This document shows positions 9,603 through 18,167 of a stretch of DNA of 64,000 bases, piece by piece; the first letter of the stretch is position 1, and each line of letters opens with the position of its first letter. The notes beneath the pieces were generated by a model. The model had not been told where the DNA came from, made no database searches, and saw only the letters and a program-made list of their open reading frames with translations. Location of the stretch: positions 9,545,501 through 9,609,500 of the forward strand of contig NZ_CP107985.1 in NCBI RefSeq assembly GCF_036108815.1. The letters run 5' to 3'. This stretch comes from Streptomyces sp. NBC_00353. Its GTDB lineage: Bacteria; Actinomycetota; Actinomycetes; Streptomycetales; Streptomycetaceae. The position numbers were made by a program, and so were the translations under genes.

Positions 9603-10301
9603 GTGTGCGCACATATTCTGGTGGCGGAAGACGATGAAATGCAGGCCGAGCTCATACGCCGGCTGCTGCTGCAGGAGGGTCACACCGCCGTCGTGGTCCA
9701 CGATGGCCGGTCGGCGATCGACGAGGCCCGGAGCCGCAGACCCGACCTGGTCGTCCTGGACCTGATGCTTCCAGAGGTCGACGGTTTCGGCGTGTGCCGC
9801 ACGCTGCACCAGGACGGGGACGTACCCGTCCTCATGCTCACCGCCCGCTCCACCGAGGACGACGTGCTGCTCGGTCTGGAACTCGGCGCGGACGACTACA
9901 TGACCAAGCCGTACAGCCCACGAGAGCTGATGGCTCGCATACGTACCGTGCTGCGCCGCGTCGTCCGCCCTGCCGGGAACCCCCCTGTGCTGCGCGCGGG
10001 CTGCATCACCGTCGACCCCATACGGCACGTGGTGACCTGTGACGGCGCCCCCGTCACGTGCACCCCCGGCGAATTCGCCATCCTCCACGCCATGGCCGCA
10101 GAACCTGAGCGGGTCTTCTCACGCCGGCAACTGCTGCAGCACACTCAAGGCCACGACCGCGCCTCCACCGAACGTGCCATCGACGTGCACATCATGAACC
10201 TGCGCAAGAAGATCGAGACCGACGCGCGCAAGCCCGATCGACTACTGACGGTCTTCGGTGTCGGCTACAAACTTGCCAGCGGCCGGTATGACGCCTCCTA
10301 G
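9603..10301 (+). CDS. OmpR/PhoB-family response regulator
   Basis: A 232-residue response regulator. The receiver domain (residues 1-120) has acidic pocket EDD near residue 10, phospho-acceptor Asp53 in VVLDLMLPEVDG, Thr in MLTARS and Lys in TKPYS. A winged-helix DNA-binding domain follows (about 135-230: TPGEFAIL, TERAIDVHIMNLRKKIE, VFGVGYKL). The GTG at 9603 gives the normal N-terminus directly before the first beta strand. The open frame extends far upstream without coding character. It overlaps the kinase gene by 14 bp, so the two are translationally coupled. Confidence 0.94.
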   Translation: MCAHILVAEDDEMQAELIRRLLLQEGHTAVVVHDGRSAIDEARSRRPDLVVLDLMLPEVDGFGVCRTLHQDGDVPVLMLTARSTEDDVLLGLELGADDYMTKPYSPRELMARIRTVLRRVVRPAGNPPVLRAGCITVDPIRHVVTCDGAPVTCTPGEFAILHAMAAEPERVFSRRQLLQHTQGHDRASTERAIDVHIMNLRKKIETDARKPDRLLTVFGVGYKLASGRYDAS

Positions 10302-12111
10302 TCCCGTCATCCCCTGGCGCAAGAGCCTGCTGGTCCGGCTTCTGCTGACTTCCGTGGCCATCGCCGTCCTCTCCGTGGGCGCCACAGCCTGGCTGGCGGT
10401 GCAGATCACCACACGCGCCGTCCAGGAGGAACGCGGCCAGGTGCTCTCCGACGACTCCACCATCCTCCGAAAGCTCAGCGGCTTCGCCGCGACCCACGCC
10501 GACTGGACAGGCGTGCAGACCACGGTGCGCACACTGTCACGCACCATGGACCGGCGGATCGCCTTGACGTCCGCGAACGGCCGTCCCATCGCCGACTCCG
10601 CCGCCCCAGGCACCGCCCTGCCCGTCCGTGCTTCGGCCGCCGTCGACCCGTTGAGCACCGACACCTACACCGAACCGGGTGCCCAACTCGTCGGCATCGA
10701 CCCGCGGGTGGTGGGACCTTATCTGCTCCCCCGCGCGGAAAGGGAACAGGTGAAGGCGCTCGCCGAGAAGCGCCTGGCATGCATGCGGCGGTACGGAAGC
10801 AACGGCAGCATCGGACGGGTTCCCGGTGGCCGCACGGTGATCATCACCGACGGCGGGGAGGCATCCGTGCCGACGCAGTGCGCCGACGGAGCACTCAACG
10901 CGCCCACGCTCACCGAGAAGAGGGCGTTGTTTGTCCTCAGCGCCCTGACCGAAGCCTGCCTCGATCGCGAGCCGAAGCACGCAACCCTGAAGGGTAAAGC
11001 CGGGGCCCCTTTCACTCCCGGTCGCGTCAGTATCCCGGCGCACGGCAATGTCCGCTGGGTCGGTGGCAACCAGCAGACGCAGAGCTGCGTCGACAGCGCG
11101 ACCCGCAAACAACTCGACCCGTACGTCGCCCCCAGAGCCAGCCTCTATCTGGGCAACCTGAGACAGCAACCGGCAGGTTTCGACCTCTCGCCCGCCAACA
11201 AGGCCAAGATCTTCGGCGTCACGGGGCTCGTTCTGGCCGTCACCGTCGCCATGACCACAGTCGTCGCGATCCGCCTCGTCCGTCCCCTGCGAGCGCTGAC
11301 GGCCGCGGCCCAACAGCCACCGCAGCAGCACGCGCGCGTTGCCGTCACCACCAAGGACGAGACCGGATACCTGGCGGCGGCCTTCAACGATCTCACCGCT
11401 CGCCGCGAACAGATGGAATCCCAGCGCAAGGCCATGGTCAGCGACATCGCCCACGAGCTGCGGACCCCGCTGACCAATATTCGCGGCTGGCTGGAAGTCA
11501 CCCGCGACGGGTTGCTCGACCCGGACCCGGGCCTCATTGCTTCGCTGCACGACGAGGCACTACTGCTGCAGCACATCATCGACGATCTGCAGGACCTCGC
11601 CGCCGTCGACGCCGGCACCCTGAGGCTGCATCGCGAGCCGGTTGGCGTGGACGAACTCGTCGCCCAGGTGGTAACGGCCCACAGCACCCGCGCCGAGGCC
11701 TCGGGCATCCGCCTGCTTACCCGCACCGACCCCGGCCTCTGGCTGGACGCCGACCCTGTGAGGATGCGCCAGGCTCTGGGCAATCTCGTCGCCAACGCGC
11801 TCCGGCACACGCCCACGGACGGCACGGTCACGGTCATCGCCCAGCCGGCCGGCGACCTTGCCGTCCTCACGGTGGAGGACACGGGCGACGGCATTGCCCC
11901 CGAGGACCTACCCCAAGTCTTCGAGCGTTTCTGGCGAGCCGAGAAGTCTCGCAGCAGACGCACCGGTGGCAGCGGACTGGGCCTGTCCATCGTCCGCCAG
12001 TTCGTCGAGGCGCACGGTGGAACCGTCACCGCCGACAGCGAGCCCGGCACCGGGGCGGTGTTCACCGTCCGCCTTCCCCGCAGACCGGATCCGGACAGTC
12101 CGTCGCAATGA
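10288..12111 (+). CDS. Membrane sensor histidine kinase (HAMP/HisKA/HATPase)
   Basis: A 607-residue kinase partnered with the preceding regulator. TM1 is at about residues 12-37, then a large extracytoplasmic sensor of roughly 270 residues, TM2 at about 305-330, a HAMP region, and a HisKA domain with phospho-acceptor His389 in DIAHELRTPLTN. The HATPase motifs are NALRHTP (N box), DTGDGIAPEDL (G1) and GGSGLGLSIV (G2). The sensor domain holds several cysteines (around 172, 205, 225 and 271), suggesting disulfides or redox/metal sensing, which is inference. The ATG at 10288 overlaps the regulator stop. Adjacent divergent L,D-transpeptidases suggest an envelope-stress role. Confidence 0.93.
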   Translation: MTPPSPVIPWRKSLLVRLLLTSVAIAVLSVGATAWLAVQITTRAVQEERGQVLSDDSTILRKLSGFAATHADWTGVQTTVRTLSRTMDRRIALTSANGRPIADSAAPGTALPVRASAAVDPLSTDTYTEPGAQLVGIDPRVVGPYLLPRAEREQVKALAEKRLACMRRYGSNGSIGRVPGGRTVIITDGGEASVPTQCADGALNAPTLTEKRALFVLSALTEACLDREPKHATLKGKAGAPFTPGRVSIPAHGNVRWVGGNQQTQSCVDSATRKQLDPYVAPRASLYLGNLRQQPAGFDLSPANKAKIFGVTGLVLAVTVAMTTVVAIRLVRPLRALTAAAQQPPQQHARVAVTTKDETGYLAAAFNDLTARREQMESQRKAMVSDIAHELRTPLTNIRGWLEVTRDGLLDPDPGLIASLHDEALLLQHIIDDLQDLAAVDAGTLRLHREPVGVDELVAQVVTAHSTRAEASGIRLLTRTDPGLWLDADPVRMRQALGNLVANALRHTPTDGTVTVIAQPAGDLAVLTVEDTGDGIAPEDLPQVFERFWRAEKSRSRRTGGSGLGLSIVRQFVEAHGGTVTADSEPGTGAVFTVRLPRRPDPDSPSQ

Positions 12112-12563
12112 AGTGCGTTGGACGTGCTCCTGCGCGGAGCCGCCACGAGCCCCCGGCCGCGATACGAGGAGCGTCGAGCTCGCCGAAGCGGACCGTATCG
12201 GTGCCGGCCGTCTTGCCGCCGGCGACAGCGCCGAAGCGGCCGCGGCAACGGCCTCCTGGCTCGGCTACCGGGTGCAGAAGTGGTCCGGGACTGATCTCGT
12301 GCTCCGGCCGCCCGGCAGCGGTCTCGGGCATGACGGCTCTGCACGGACGGGCCGCCTCGCTGGTCGCGGCGGCTCAAGATCGAGACCGGGAGCGCGGGCC
12401 TGTGGATGGAGTCCGGGGCCGGGCGAGGAGAAATCTGCTCCGGGCTGTCCTCCGACAATGAAGTCGGACCGTTTGTCATCGAAGTCGGACCGGCTGTGAT
12501 GGGCGGGTCAGGCTCCGGAGAGTTCTGATCGAGATGGCCGAGGCCAAGGGCTGGGTCCGAGGA
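12112..12563. other. Intergenic with possible coding remnant
   Basis: About 450 bp. A stretch at 12160-12330 has good codon bias in one plus frame (ELAEADRIGAGRLAAGDS) but no start, stop or family I recognise, so it may be a gene remnant. A 12-bp direct repeat GAAGTCGGACCG occurs at 12460-12471 and 12481-12492, spaced 21 bp (about two helical turns), with no obvious target gene. Confidence 0.35.
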
Positions 12564-13064
12564 CTACGTGTTGTCCTCGGTATCCGCCGGCTTCGGCAGC
12601 AGGCTGTGCATCAGCGCGCAGTCGTGCGGGCCCTCCAGGCCCTTGATGGCTCGGGTGACGGCTTCGGCCAGCGCGCCGGAGGCTTCTCGGAGGAGCTGCC
12701 GTGCCTTGTCGGTGAGCGTCACCTGGACGCCCCGCCGGTCGCCGCAGGCGGTACTGCGGGTGATCAGTCCGGCGTGCTGGAGGCAGGCGACCTGGTAGGT
12801 GAGCCGGGTCTTGGGGCGGCCGAGACGTTCGGCGATCTGCGTCATGCGCAGGCCGGTGGCGGGCCCGTCGGCCAGGAGGCACAGCACGAGGAACTCGTCG
12901 TGGGAGACCCCGAGCGTCTCCTTCACGCGGGAACGCAGCTGCTGCTCGATCGCGCCGGCCGCGGCCAGCAGCCCCATCCAGGCCCGCAGTTCGGGCGGCA
13001 GCAACGCGGACTCGCCGGTCGCGTCACGTCCGGGCAGGTCGTCGGGGACGGGGAGGGTGGCCAT
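12564..13064 (-). CDS. MarR-family transcriptional regulator
   Basis: A 166-residue winged-helix repressor. Dimerisation helices flank a DNA-binding core: DEFLVLCLLADGP, recognition region TQIAERLGRPKTRLTYQVACLQHAGLI, wing RSTACGDRRGVQVTLTDKA. Length and order fit MarR. It is divergent from the YceI gene, and the 135-bp space between them carries two CAAATTTG-centred sites, including a 30-bp perfect palindrome. Autoregulation and control of yceI are therefore likely. The ligand is unknown. Confidence 0.93.
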   Translation of the reverse strand: MATLPVPDDLPGRDATGESALLPPELRAWMGLLAAAGAIEQQLRSRVKETLGVSHDEFLVLCLLADGPATGLRMTQIAERLGRPKTRLTYQVACLQHAGLITRSTACGDRRGVQVTLTDKARQLLREASGALAEAVTRAIKGLEGPHDCALMHSLLPKPADTEDNT

Positions 13065-13109
13065 GGTGCCCCAGTCTACCTGTTGTTCAAATTTGGAGTA
13101 TCGGCTAGC

Positions 13110-13139
13110 CTCCAGTCATCCAAATTTGGATGACTGGAG
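13110..13139. promoter_or_regulatory. 30-bp perfect palindrome, probable MarR operator
   Basis: The left half is CTCCAGTCATCCAAA and the right half is its exact reverse complement, TTTGGATGACTGGAG. A second related site (TTCAAATTTGGAG, 13086-13098) is centred 33 bp away, three helical turns, on the same DNA face. Both lie between the divergent MarR and YceI genes and closer to the MarR start. No other copy was noticed in the window. Confidence 0.8.
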
Positions 13140-13199
13140 CGGAGGCATCGCGCCCCGCCTCCGTTCCACTCACCTCAGGCATCCCATCAGGAGGACCGC

Positions 13200-13715
13200 A
13201 TGTCCATGGCAGTCGAAACCGGCACCTGGCAGCTCGACCCCGCCCGTTCCACAGTCGGCGTCCGGCACAAGACGATGTGGGGCATGGTCACCGTGAAGGG
13301 CACCTTCACCGGTCTCACGGGTGGGGGTGAGGTCGGCCCCGACGGTTCCGCCAGCGGTTCGATCACCCTGGATGCCACCTCCCTGGACACCAAGAACGCC
13401 AAGCGCGACACGCACCTGCGGTCCGCCGACTTCTTCGACGCGGACCGGTACCCCGAGCTCACCTTCGCCGTGCGCAGCGCGGCTCCCGGGGACGACAAGA
13501 CGGTCCAGGTCGCCGGTCAGCTGACCGCGCGGGGCATCAGCCGTCCACAGTCCTTCACCGCGCACCTCACCGAGGCGAGCGCCGACGCGGTCACACTCAC
13601 GACGGAGTTCACCGTGGACCGGGAACAGTTCAGCATGGGCTGGAACCAGCTGGGCATGATCCGCGGCCTCACCACCGTCACCGCATCCCTCCGCTTCGTC
13701 CGCGCGACGTCCTGA
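13200..13715 (+). CDS. YceI-family isoprenoid-binding lipocalin-like protein
   Basis: A 171-residue YceI-domain protein without a signal peptide. It has WQLDPARSTVGVRHKTMWGMVTVKGTF at the N-terminus, the central DTHLRSADFFDADRYPEL signature and the C-terminal FSMGWNQLG. The family forms a beta-barrel that binds long isoprenoid or amphiphilic chains. The cytoplasmic form here suggests a carrier or stress function, which remains inference. Excellent ribosome site CAGGAGGACCGC. Divergent from a MarR regulator that probably represses it. Confidence 0.94.
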   Translation: MSMAVETGTWQLDPARSTVGVRHKTMWGMVTVKGTFTGLTGGGEVGPDGSASGSITLDATSLDTKNAKRDTHLRSADFFDADRYPELTFAVRSAAPGDDKTVQVAGQLTARGISRPQSFTAHLTEASADAVTLTTEFTVDREQFSMGWNQLGMIRGLTTVTASLRFVRATS

Positions 13716-14143
13716 GAGGGTCCCGCCTGGCCGAGGCACTGCTGTCGGCGTATCAAGTTGGCAGCCAGGTTGGCGTGCTGCATCGGCGTGTCATGTCGGC
13801 GGGCCGAGGATGCGCGAGGACGCGGCCGCCCGTCGGCCAGGGGCGTGATTCACCCGGTGACGGTGCCGTTCCCACTGGACCCCACGCCTGCGGAGCACCC
13901 CGGTGGTCGGGCGCCACCGGGACGCGGGCTGGGCAGCCGAAACCGTCCCGCCCGGGCAGGGGGACCGTCATGTCCGGGTCGGCGGGGAACCACCCTGCCG
14001 CGTTCTGGTCAGACCGTGCCGTCGGCACGAACCCGAGCGGACCCGCACACAGGTGCAGCTCGCCCTGACCGGCCCCCGCTCGAGGCACGTGGGGCTCCGA
14101 ACTGGCCTCGGTCATGGAGGCTTTGGGCATCAGACTCCTCCGG
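13716..14143. other. Intergenic, no gene assigned
   Basis: About 430 bp. Open frames exist on both strands, but none has a ribosome site or recognised motif. The Tn3-transposase remnant begins at its right edge, so this may be older mobile-element debris. Confidence 0.4.
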
Positions 14144-14317
14144 AGCCTGATCCTCGCGCACCACCCCGGAGAGAGGGATCCGCTCGGCCTCGTCGAAGTA
14201 GGAGCCCTCCTTGGCGATGGGCTGGTCCAGGTATCGCTTGAGTAGGCCGATCGCGTCCATCACCGGCCGGTAGGCCGTGTTGCACTTCAGCTCCAACGCG
14301 TTCAGCAGCGGGCGGTG
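14144..14317 (-). pseudogene. Tn3-family transposase (TnpA) internal fragment
   Basis: A translated stretch of about 58 residues, NTAYRPVMDAIGLLKRYLDQ followed by FDEAERIPLSGVV, matches the mid-region of Tn3-family TnpA proteins of actinobacteria (YRPVxDAxxLLxRY...YDEAExVPLxGVV). There is no start, no catalytic DDE region and no terminal repeat nearby. It is a leftover of a large transposon, truncated on both sides. Confidence 0.65.
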
Positions 14318-14414
14318 TTTCCGCCGTGTCCGATGTGCGCTACGTCTCATCCGCGGGCCGTTACACCGGATGGGCGGCTGGTGTCTCCATGCCGAGTCCA
14401 CAACGCGAGGAGAC

Positions 14415-15617
14415 ATGATGAACGGGAACGTCGAGGTGGTCGTCGTCGGCGGCGGGTACGGGGGCGTGACGGCGGCCAACAGCCTGGCTCGGCGCGACGG
14501 CGTGTCGGTGACCCTGGTCAATCCGCGTCCCGACTTCGTCGAGCGGATCCGCCTGCACCAGCTCGTGACCGGCTCCGATGACGCGGTCGAGGGCTTCGGT
14601 GAGGTTCTGGGCGGGAACGTCCGGCTGGTGGTCGACACCGCGACCCTGATCGACGCTGCCGAGCGCCGGGTGTCGCTGGCGGGCGGTGGCACGGTCTCAT
14701 ACGACTACCTCGTCTACGCGGTGGGCAGCGGCGCCTCCGATCCCGGCGTACCCGGAGCGGCGGAGTTCGCTCATTCGGTGTCGGACCTCGAGGGGGCGGA
14801 ACGACTGCGGTCGGCGCTGGCCGCGACGCCCGCGTCGGCTCCGGTGACCGTGGTCGGGGCCGGCCCGACCGGCCTGGAGACCGCCGCCGAGCTGGCGGAA
14901 CTGGGCCGCAAAGTCACCCTGGTCTGCGGTGACGTGCTCGGCCCCTCGCTACATGCCCAGGGCCGCCGCCCGGTCGCCCGCCGACTCGCCAAGCTGGGTG
15001 TGACCGTCCTCGAAGGTCCCCGTGCACGGGTGACGGAAGTGACCCGCGACGGCGTACAGCTCGACGACGGCCGCGAGCTGCCCAGCGCTGTGACGATCTG
15101 GACCGCGGGATTCCGTGTCCCGGACCTGGCCGCCCGCAGCGGGCTGCGCACCGACGCCGAGGGCCGGCTGGTCACCGACGCGACGCTGACCAGCGTGGAC
15201 GACGTGCGCATCGTCGCCGCTGGGGACGCGGCGGTGATGACGGACCGGCCGTTCCGGATGAGCTGCCAGGCCGCCGTGCAGCTGGGCCCGGGGGCCGCCG
15301 CCACGATCCTGCGCCGGATCGCGGGGAAAACACCCGCTCCCGTCCGGATGTTGTTCGCCGGGCAGTGCCTCAGCCTCGGCCGAAACGAGGGCGTCACCCA
15401 GTTCTCCTACCTGAACGACAGGGTGAACGCGCTCCACGTCAGCGGGCGGCTCGGTGCCGGCGTCAAGGAGATCGCCTGCCGGTTCACCCTCAATCAGTTG
15501 GTGTCCGGGGCACGCAAGGCCAGTTCCCGCGCATCCCACGGCGACAGCACCGACCGCCCGGAATCGCCTCAGTCGCAACACCGCACGACGCCGTCCAGCA
15601 CCCGACGCGCGGCCTAG
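14415..15617 (+). CDS. NAD(P)/FAD-dependent oxidoreductase (NDH-2-like)
   Basis: A 400-residue flavoprotein of the type II NADH dehydrogenase/pyridine-nucleotide-disulfide group. An N-terminal FAD-binding Rossmann motif VVVGGGYGGVTAAN is followed by a second, NAD(P)-binding motif VVGAGPTGLETAAELAELG near residue 142. A late FAD motif VRIVAAGDAAV lies near residue 268. A double ATG (14415/14418) follows GCGAGGAGAC. It lies upstream of, and co-oriented with, the sigma factor SigJ, a pairing common for ECF41-type sigma factors. The C-terminal 30 residues are Ser/Thr-rich. Electron acceptor unknown. Confidence 0.92.
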   Translation: MMNGNVEVVVVGGGYGGVTAANSLARRDGVSVTLVNPRPDFVERIRLHQLVTGSDDAVEGFGEVLGGNVRLVVDTATLIDAAERRVSLAGGGTVSYDYLVYAVGSGASDPGVPGAAEFAHSVSDLEGAERLRSALAATPASAPVTVVGAGPTGLETAAELAELGRKVTLVCGDVLGPSLHAQGRRPVARRLAKLGVTVLEGPRARVTEVTRDGVQLDDGRELPSAVTIWTAGFRVPDLAARSGLRTDAEGRLVTDATLTSVDDVRIVAAGDAAVMTDRPFRMSCQAAVQLGPGAAATILRRIAGKTPAPVRMLFAGQCLSLGRNEGVTQFSYLNDRVNALHVSGRLGAGVKEIACRFTLNQLVSGARKASSRASHGDSTDRPESPQSQHRTTPSSTRRAA

Positions 15618-15854
15618 CCGCCAACCTCGGGCCGGACTGACCGGTCCGGCCCGAGGAGGACCGAGCCGGAGTGACAAGCACACAACGTCTCGTATGCCGT
15701 GGCCGGGCGCCGGGGCGCCATTCCCACCAGCCCGCCCCACGCGGCCTGATCAGTGGGGAGGCAGCTGCCGACAACCCCGTCATCAGACCGGGTACATGTT
15801 CCACGGTCTGCTTCCGGCCCATGGGGCCGACCACGAGAGAGCGAAGCGCACGAC

Positions 15855-16751
15855 ATGAACGACCACGTCACCGACCCCGCGACGGAGGCCTTCGTCGCCC
15901 ACCGCGACCTGCTGTTCACCGTCGCCTACGAGATGCTCGGATCGGCGGCGGACGCCGAGGACGTGCTCCAGGAGGTCTGGCTGCGGTGGGTCAAGGTCGA
16001 CCTGGCGCAGGTGCGGGACCAGCGCGCCTACCTGGTACGGATCACGACCCGGCAAGCACTCAACCGGCTGCGCACCCTCAAACGGCGCAAGGAGGCCTAC
16101 GTCGGCCCCTGGCTGCCCGAGCCACTGCTCACCGCGCCTGACGTGGCCGAGGACGTCGAACTGTCCGAGAACCTGTCGCTGGCACTCATGTTCATCCTCG
16201 AAATCCTCTCACCGACCGAACGCGCCGTTTTCGTGCTGCGCGAGGTCTTCGACATCGGCTACGACGACATCGCGGCCGCGATCGACAAGAGCCCCGCCGC
16301 CACACGCCAGATCGCCTACCGCGCCCGCCGGCACGTCGACGCCCGCCGGCCGCGCACACCGGTTTCCCCGGAAGAAGCCCGGGCAGCGTTGAATTCGTTC
16401 CAGTCCGCGCTCGTGACCGGGGACCTGCAGGGGCTGCTCGACGTACTCGCCCCGGACGTTGTTTTCGTCAGCGACGGCGGCGGCCTCAGGCTGGCGGCCC
16501 TGCGGCCGGTCGTCGGCGCCGACAAGGTGCTCCGTTACATGGCCGGAAGTCTCGGCAAGGCCGGCGGCACCTTCACCAGTGAGCCCACGACGGTCAACGG
16601 CAACCCCGGGCTCATCCTGCGCCTGGACGGTGTGATCGACGGCGTGCTGGCCTTCGGCGTGGAGAACGCCCGCGTCACCGGCCTCTACTACGTCCGCAAC
16701 CCCGAAAAGCTCACCCGCGTGGAGTCCGAAACCCCCCTCACCTCCCGCTGA
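15855..16751 (+). CDS. sigJ: ECF41-type RNA polymerase sigma factor SigJ
   Basis: A 298-residue ECF sigma factor: sigma-2 region (residues 8-75, EMLGSAADAEDVLQEVWLRW), sigma-4 (about 105-160, LSPTERAVFVLREVFDIGYDDIAAAI) and a SnoaL-like C-terminal extension. The extension carries the ECF41 hallmark DGGG (FVSDGGGLRLAA), which in characterised members modulates activity in place of a separate anti-sigma factor. The usual target is the neighbouring oxidoreductase-type gene, here the flavoprotein 237 bp upstream. The start ATG at 15855 has only a weak ribosome site. Confidence 0.93.
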   Translation: MNDHVTDPATEAFVAHRDLLFTVAYEMLGSAADAEDVLQEVWLRWVKVDLAQVRDQRAYLVRITTRQALNRLRTLKRRKEAYVGPWLPEPLLTAPDVAEDVELSENLSLALMFILEILSPTERAVFVLREVFDIGYDDIAAAIDKSPAATRQIAYRARRHVDARRPRTPVSPEEARAALNSFQSALVTGDLQGLLDVLAPDVVFVSDGGGLRLAALRPVVGADKVLRYMAGSLGKAGGTFTSEPTTVNGNPGLILRLDGVIDGVLAFGVENARVTGLYYVRNPEKLTRVESETPLTSR

Positions 16752-17040
16752 CCGTCTCCCCGCGGCACGGCCGACCGAGGTGCGCGGTAGCGCGGGCGAC
16801 ACGATGAATTGAGGCGTTGTCACTTGTTGGGTGCGCAGGTCCGTGACGGCGCGTTGGGTGTGGCGGAGGCTGGGCTTCGGGTCAGTGTTCAGGCCGTGGT
16901 GGAGCGGCCGGCGACGCCGGTGATCCGGTCCCGGATGGCGAAGCGGATGATCATCTCGGCTCGGTAGCCGGAGGCGCGCATCCCACGAGCCGCAGGGGCC
17001 CACCCGGCCCCGGAGCCGGACAGCCCTTTGCCGGTCGGTC

Positions 17041-18036
17041 TCAGCCGAGAGGGGCCGGGGGCTCGCCGTCCAGCAGGGCCCGGCCGAGTGGAGTGAGGCT
17101 GTGCAGGACCGCGATGCCGATCCGGGTCGTGCGCACCAGCCCCGCGTTGCGCAGCACGGTGGCGTGCTGGCTGGCCGCGGCCAGGGAGACGCCGACGCGT
17201 TCGGCGAGCGCGGTGGTCGTCGCCGGATCGCGCACACCGGCGAGGACCGCGGCGCGGGTCCGTCCGAGCAGCGGCCCGAGCACCTCGGGCGGGCCGGCCG
17301 GCGCGTCGGGGAGATGCATCGGGTAGGCGAGCACGGTCGACTCCTCGGGCCGGTACATGATCATGGGGCCCGTCGCGAACCAGGACGGCATGAGCAGCAG
17401 TCCCCGGCCGCACAGCGGGATGTCGTACGAGGAGCGCGACGGCAGGTGCAGGGTCGGCGGGTCCCAGAGCCAGGTAGGGCTGAGAGTGGTCAGCAGGGCG
17501 TCGACGCCCCCGCGCAGCAGCATCTCGGCCCGTAGGGCGCGATCGGCCGTGGCGTCGTTGCGGACCTGCGGCCACAGCGGAGCGATGGACGAGGTGTAGT
17601 ACCGCCGCAGATCGTCCATCAGAGTGTGTCGGGCGGCGGCCGACCCGGCGGCGAGTTCCCGCGACCACCGGCTGGGCGCCACCGGGCCACCGTCGCGCCC
17701 GGGCGAGCCCGCGATCCGCAGATCCTTGACGAGCAGCTCGGACGGCGTCCGTCCGGCCAGGTCGACAGCGGTGGCGAAGTCCCCGGCGGACGGCTGCAGC
17801 AGGAAGTCCGGCAGGTAGCCGTCGCGTGGCACCAGGTCGAGGAGCACCCCGGCGCGTTCGGCCAGGCTGCCGTTCACCCGGCGTCGCCACTGGTCGACGG
17901 CGGGCCGCGCGCGGCCCTGGGCGGTCGTTCCGGTGCGCAGGCCGCGGACGCTGAGGGCCGCCTCGAACAGGGCGTTGGGTGCCGGGGCGAGGGTGACCCG
18001 GCGCAGGTCGGCGGCGTCGAGGTGTAAGCGAATCAC
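17041..18036 (-). CDS. ArsR-like winged-helix regulator (DUF5937 type)
   Basis: A 331-residue regulator. The N-terminal about 240 residues form the DUF5937-like domain often fused to ArsR DNA-binding domains in actinobacteria. The C-terminal winged helix (about 255-325) reads RAAVLAGVRDPATTTALAERVGVSLAAASQHATVLRNAGLV. A 28-bp perfect inverted repeat lies 14 bp upstream of its start, which strongly suggests autoregulation and control of the divergent secreted propeller gene. The inducer is unknown. Confidence 0.88.
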   Translation of the reverse strand: MIRLHLDAADLRRVTLAPAPNALFEAALSVRGLRTGTTAQGRARPAVDQWRRRVNGSLAERAGVLLDLVPRDGYLPDFLLQPSAGDFATAVDLAGRTPSELLVKDLRIAGSPGRDGGPVAPSRWSRELAAGSAAARHTLMDDLRRYYTSSIAPLWPQVRNDATADRALRAEMLLRGGVDALLTTLSPTWLWDPPTLHLPSRSSYDIPLCGRGLLLMPSWFATGPMIMYRPEESTVLAYPMHLPDAPAGPPEVLGPLLGRTRAAVLAGVRDPATTTALAERVGVSLAAASQHATVLRNAGLVRTTRIGIAVLHSLTPLGRALLDGEPPAPLG

Positions 18037-18049
18037 GTCGACCGATTAT

Positions 18050-18077
18050 CGTCTGGGCGAAGCCTTTCGCCCAGACG
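18050..18077. promoter_or_regulatory. 28-bp perfect inverted repeat, probable operator
   Basis: Arms CGTCTGGGCGAA (18050-18061) and TTCGCCCAGACG (18066-18077) separated by GCCT. It sits between the divergent ArsR-like regulator (start 18036) and the secreted protein (start 18168), the expected location for an autoregulatory operator. Confidence 0.75.
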
Positions 18078-18167
18078 TGAAAGGCCATGCGACCGCGGGG
18101 CACCCTGGGCAGGCTCTCGAGCGTCCCCGTACGGCGGGGCCCGCCCATGTACCCGGAGGTCGCAACG

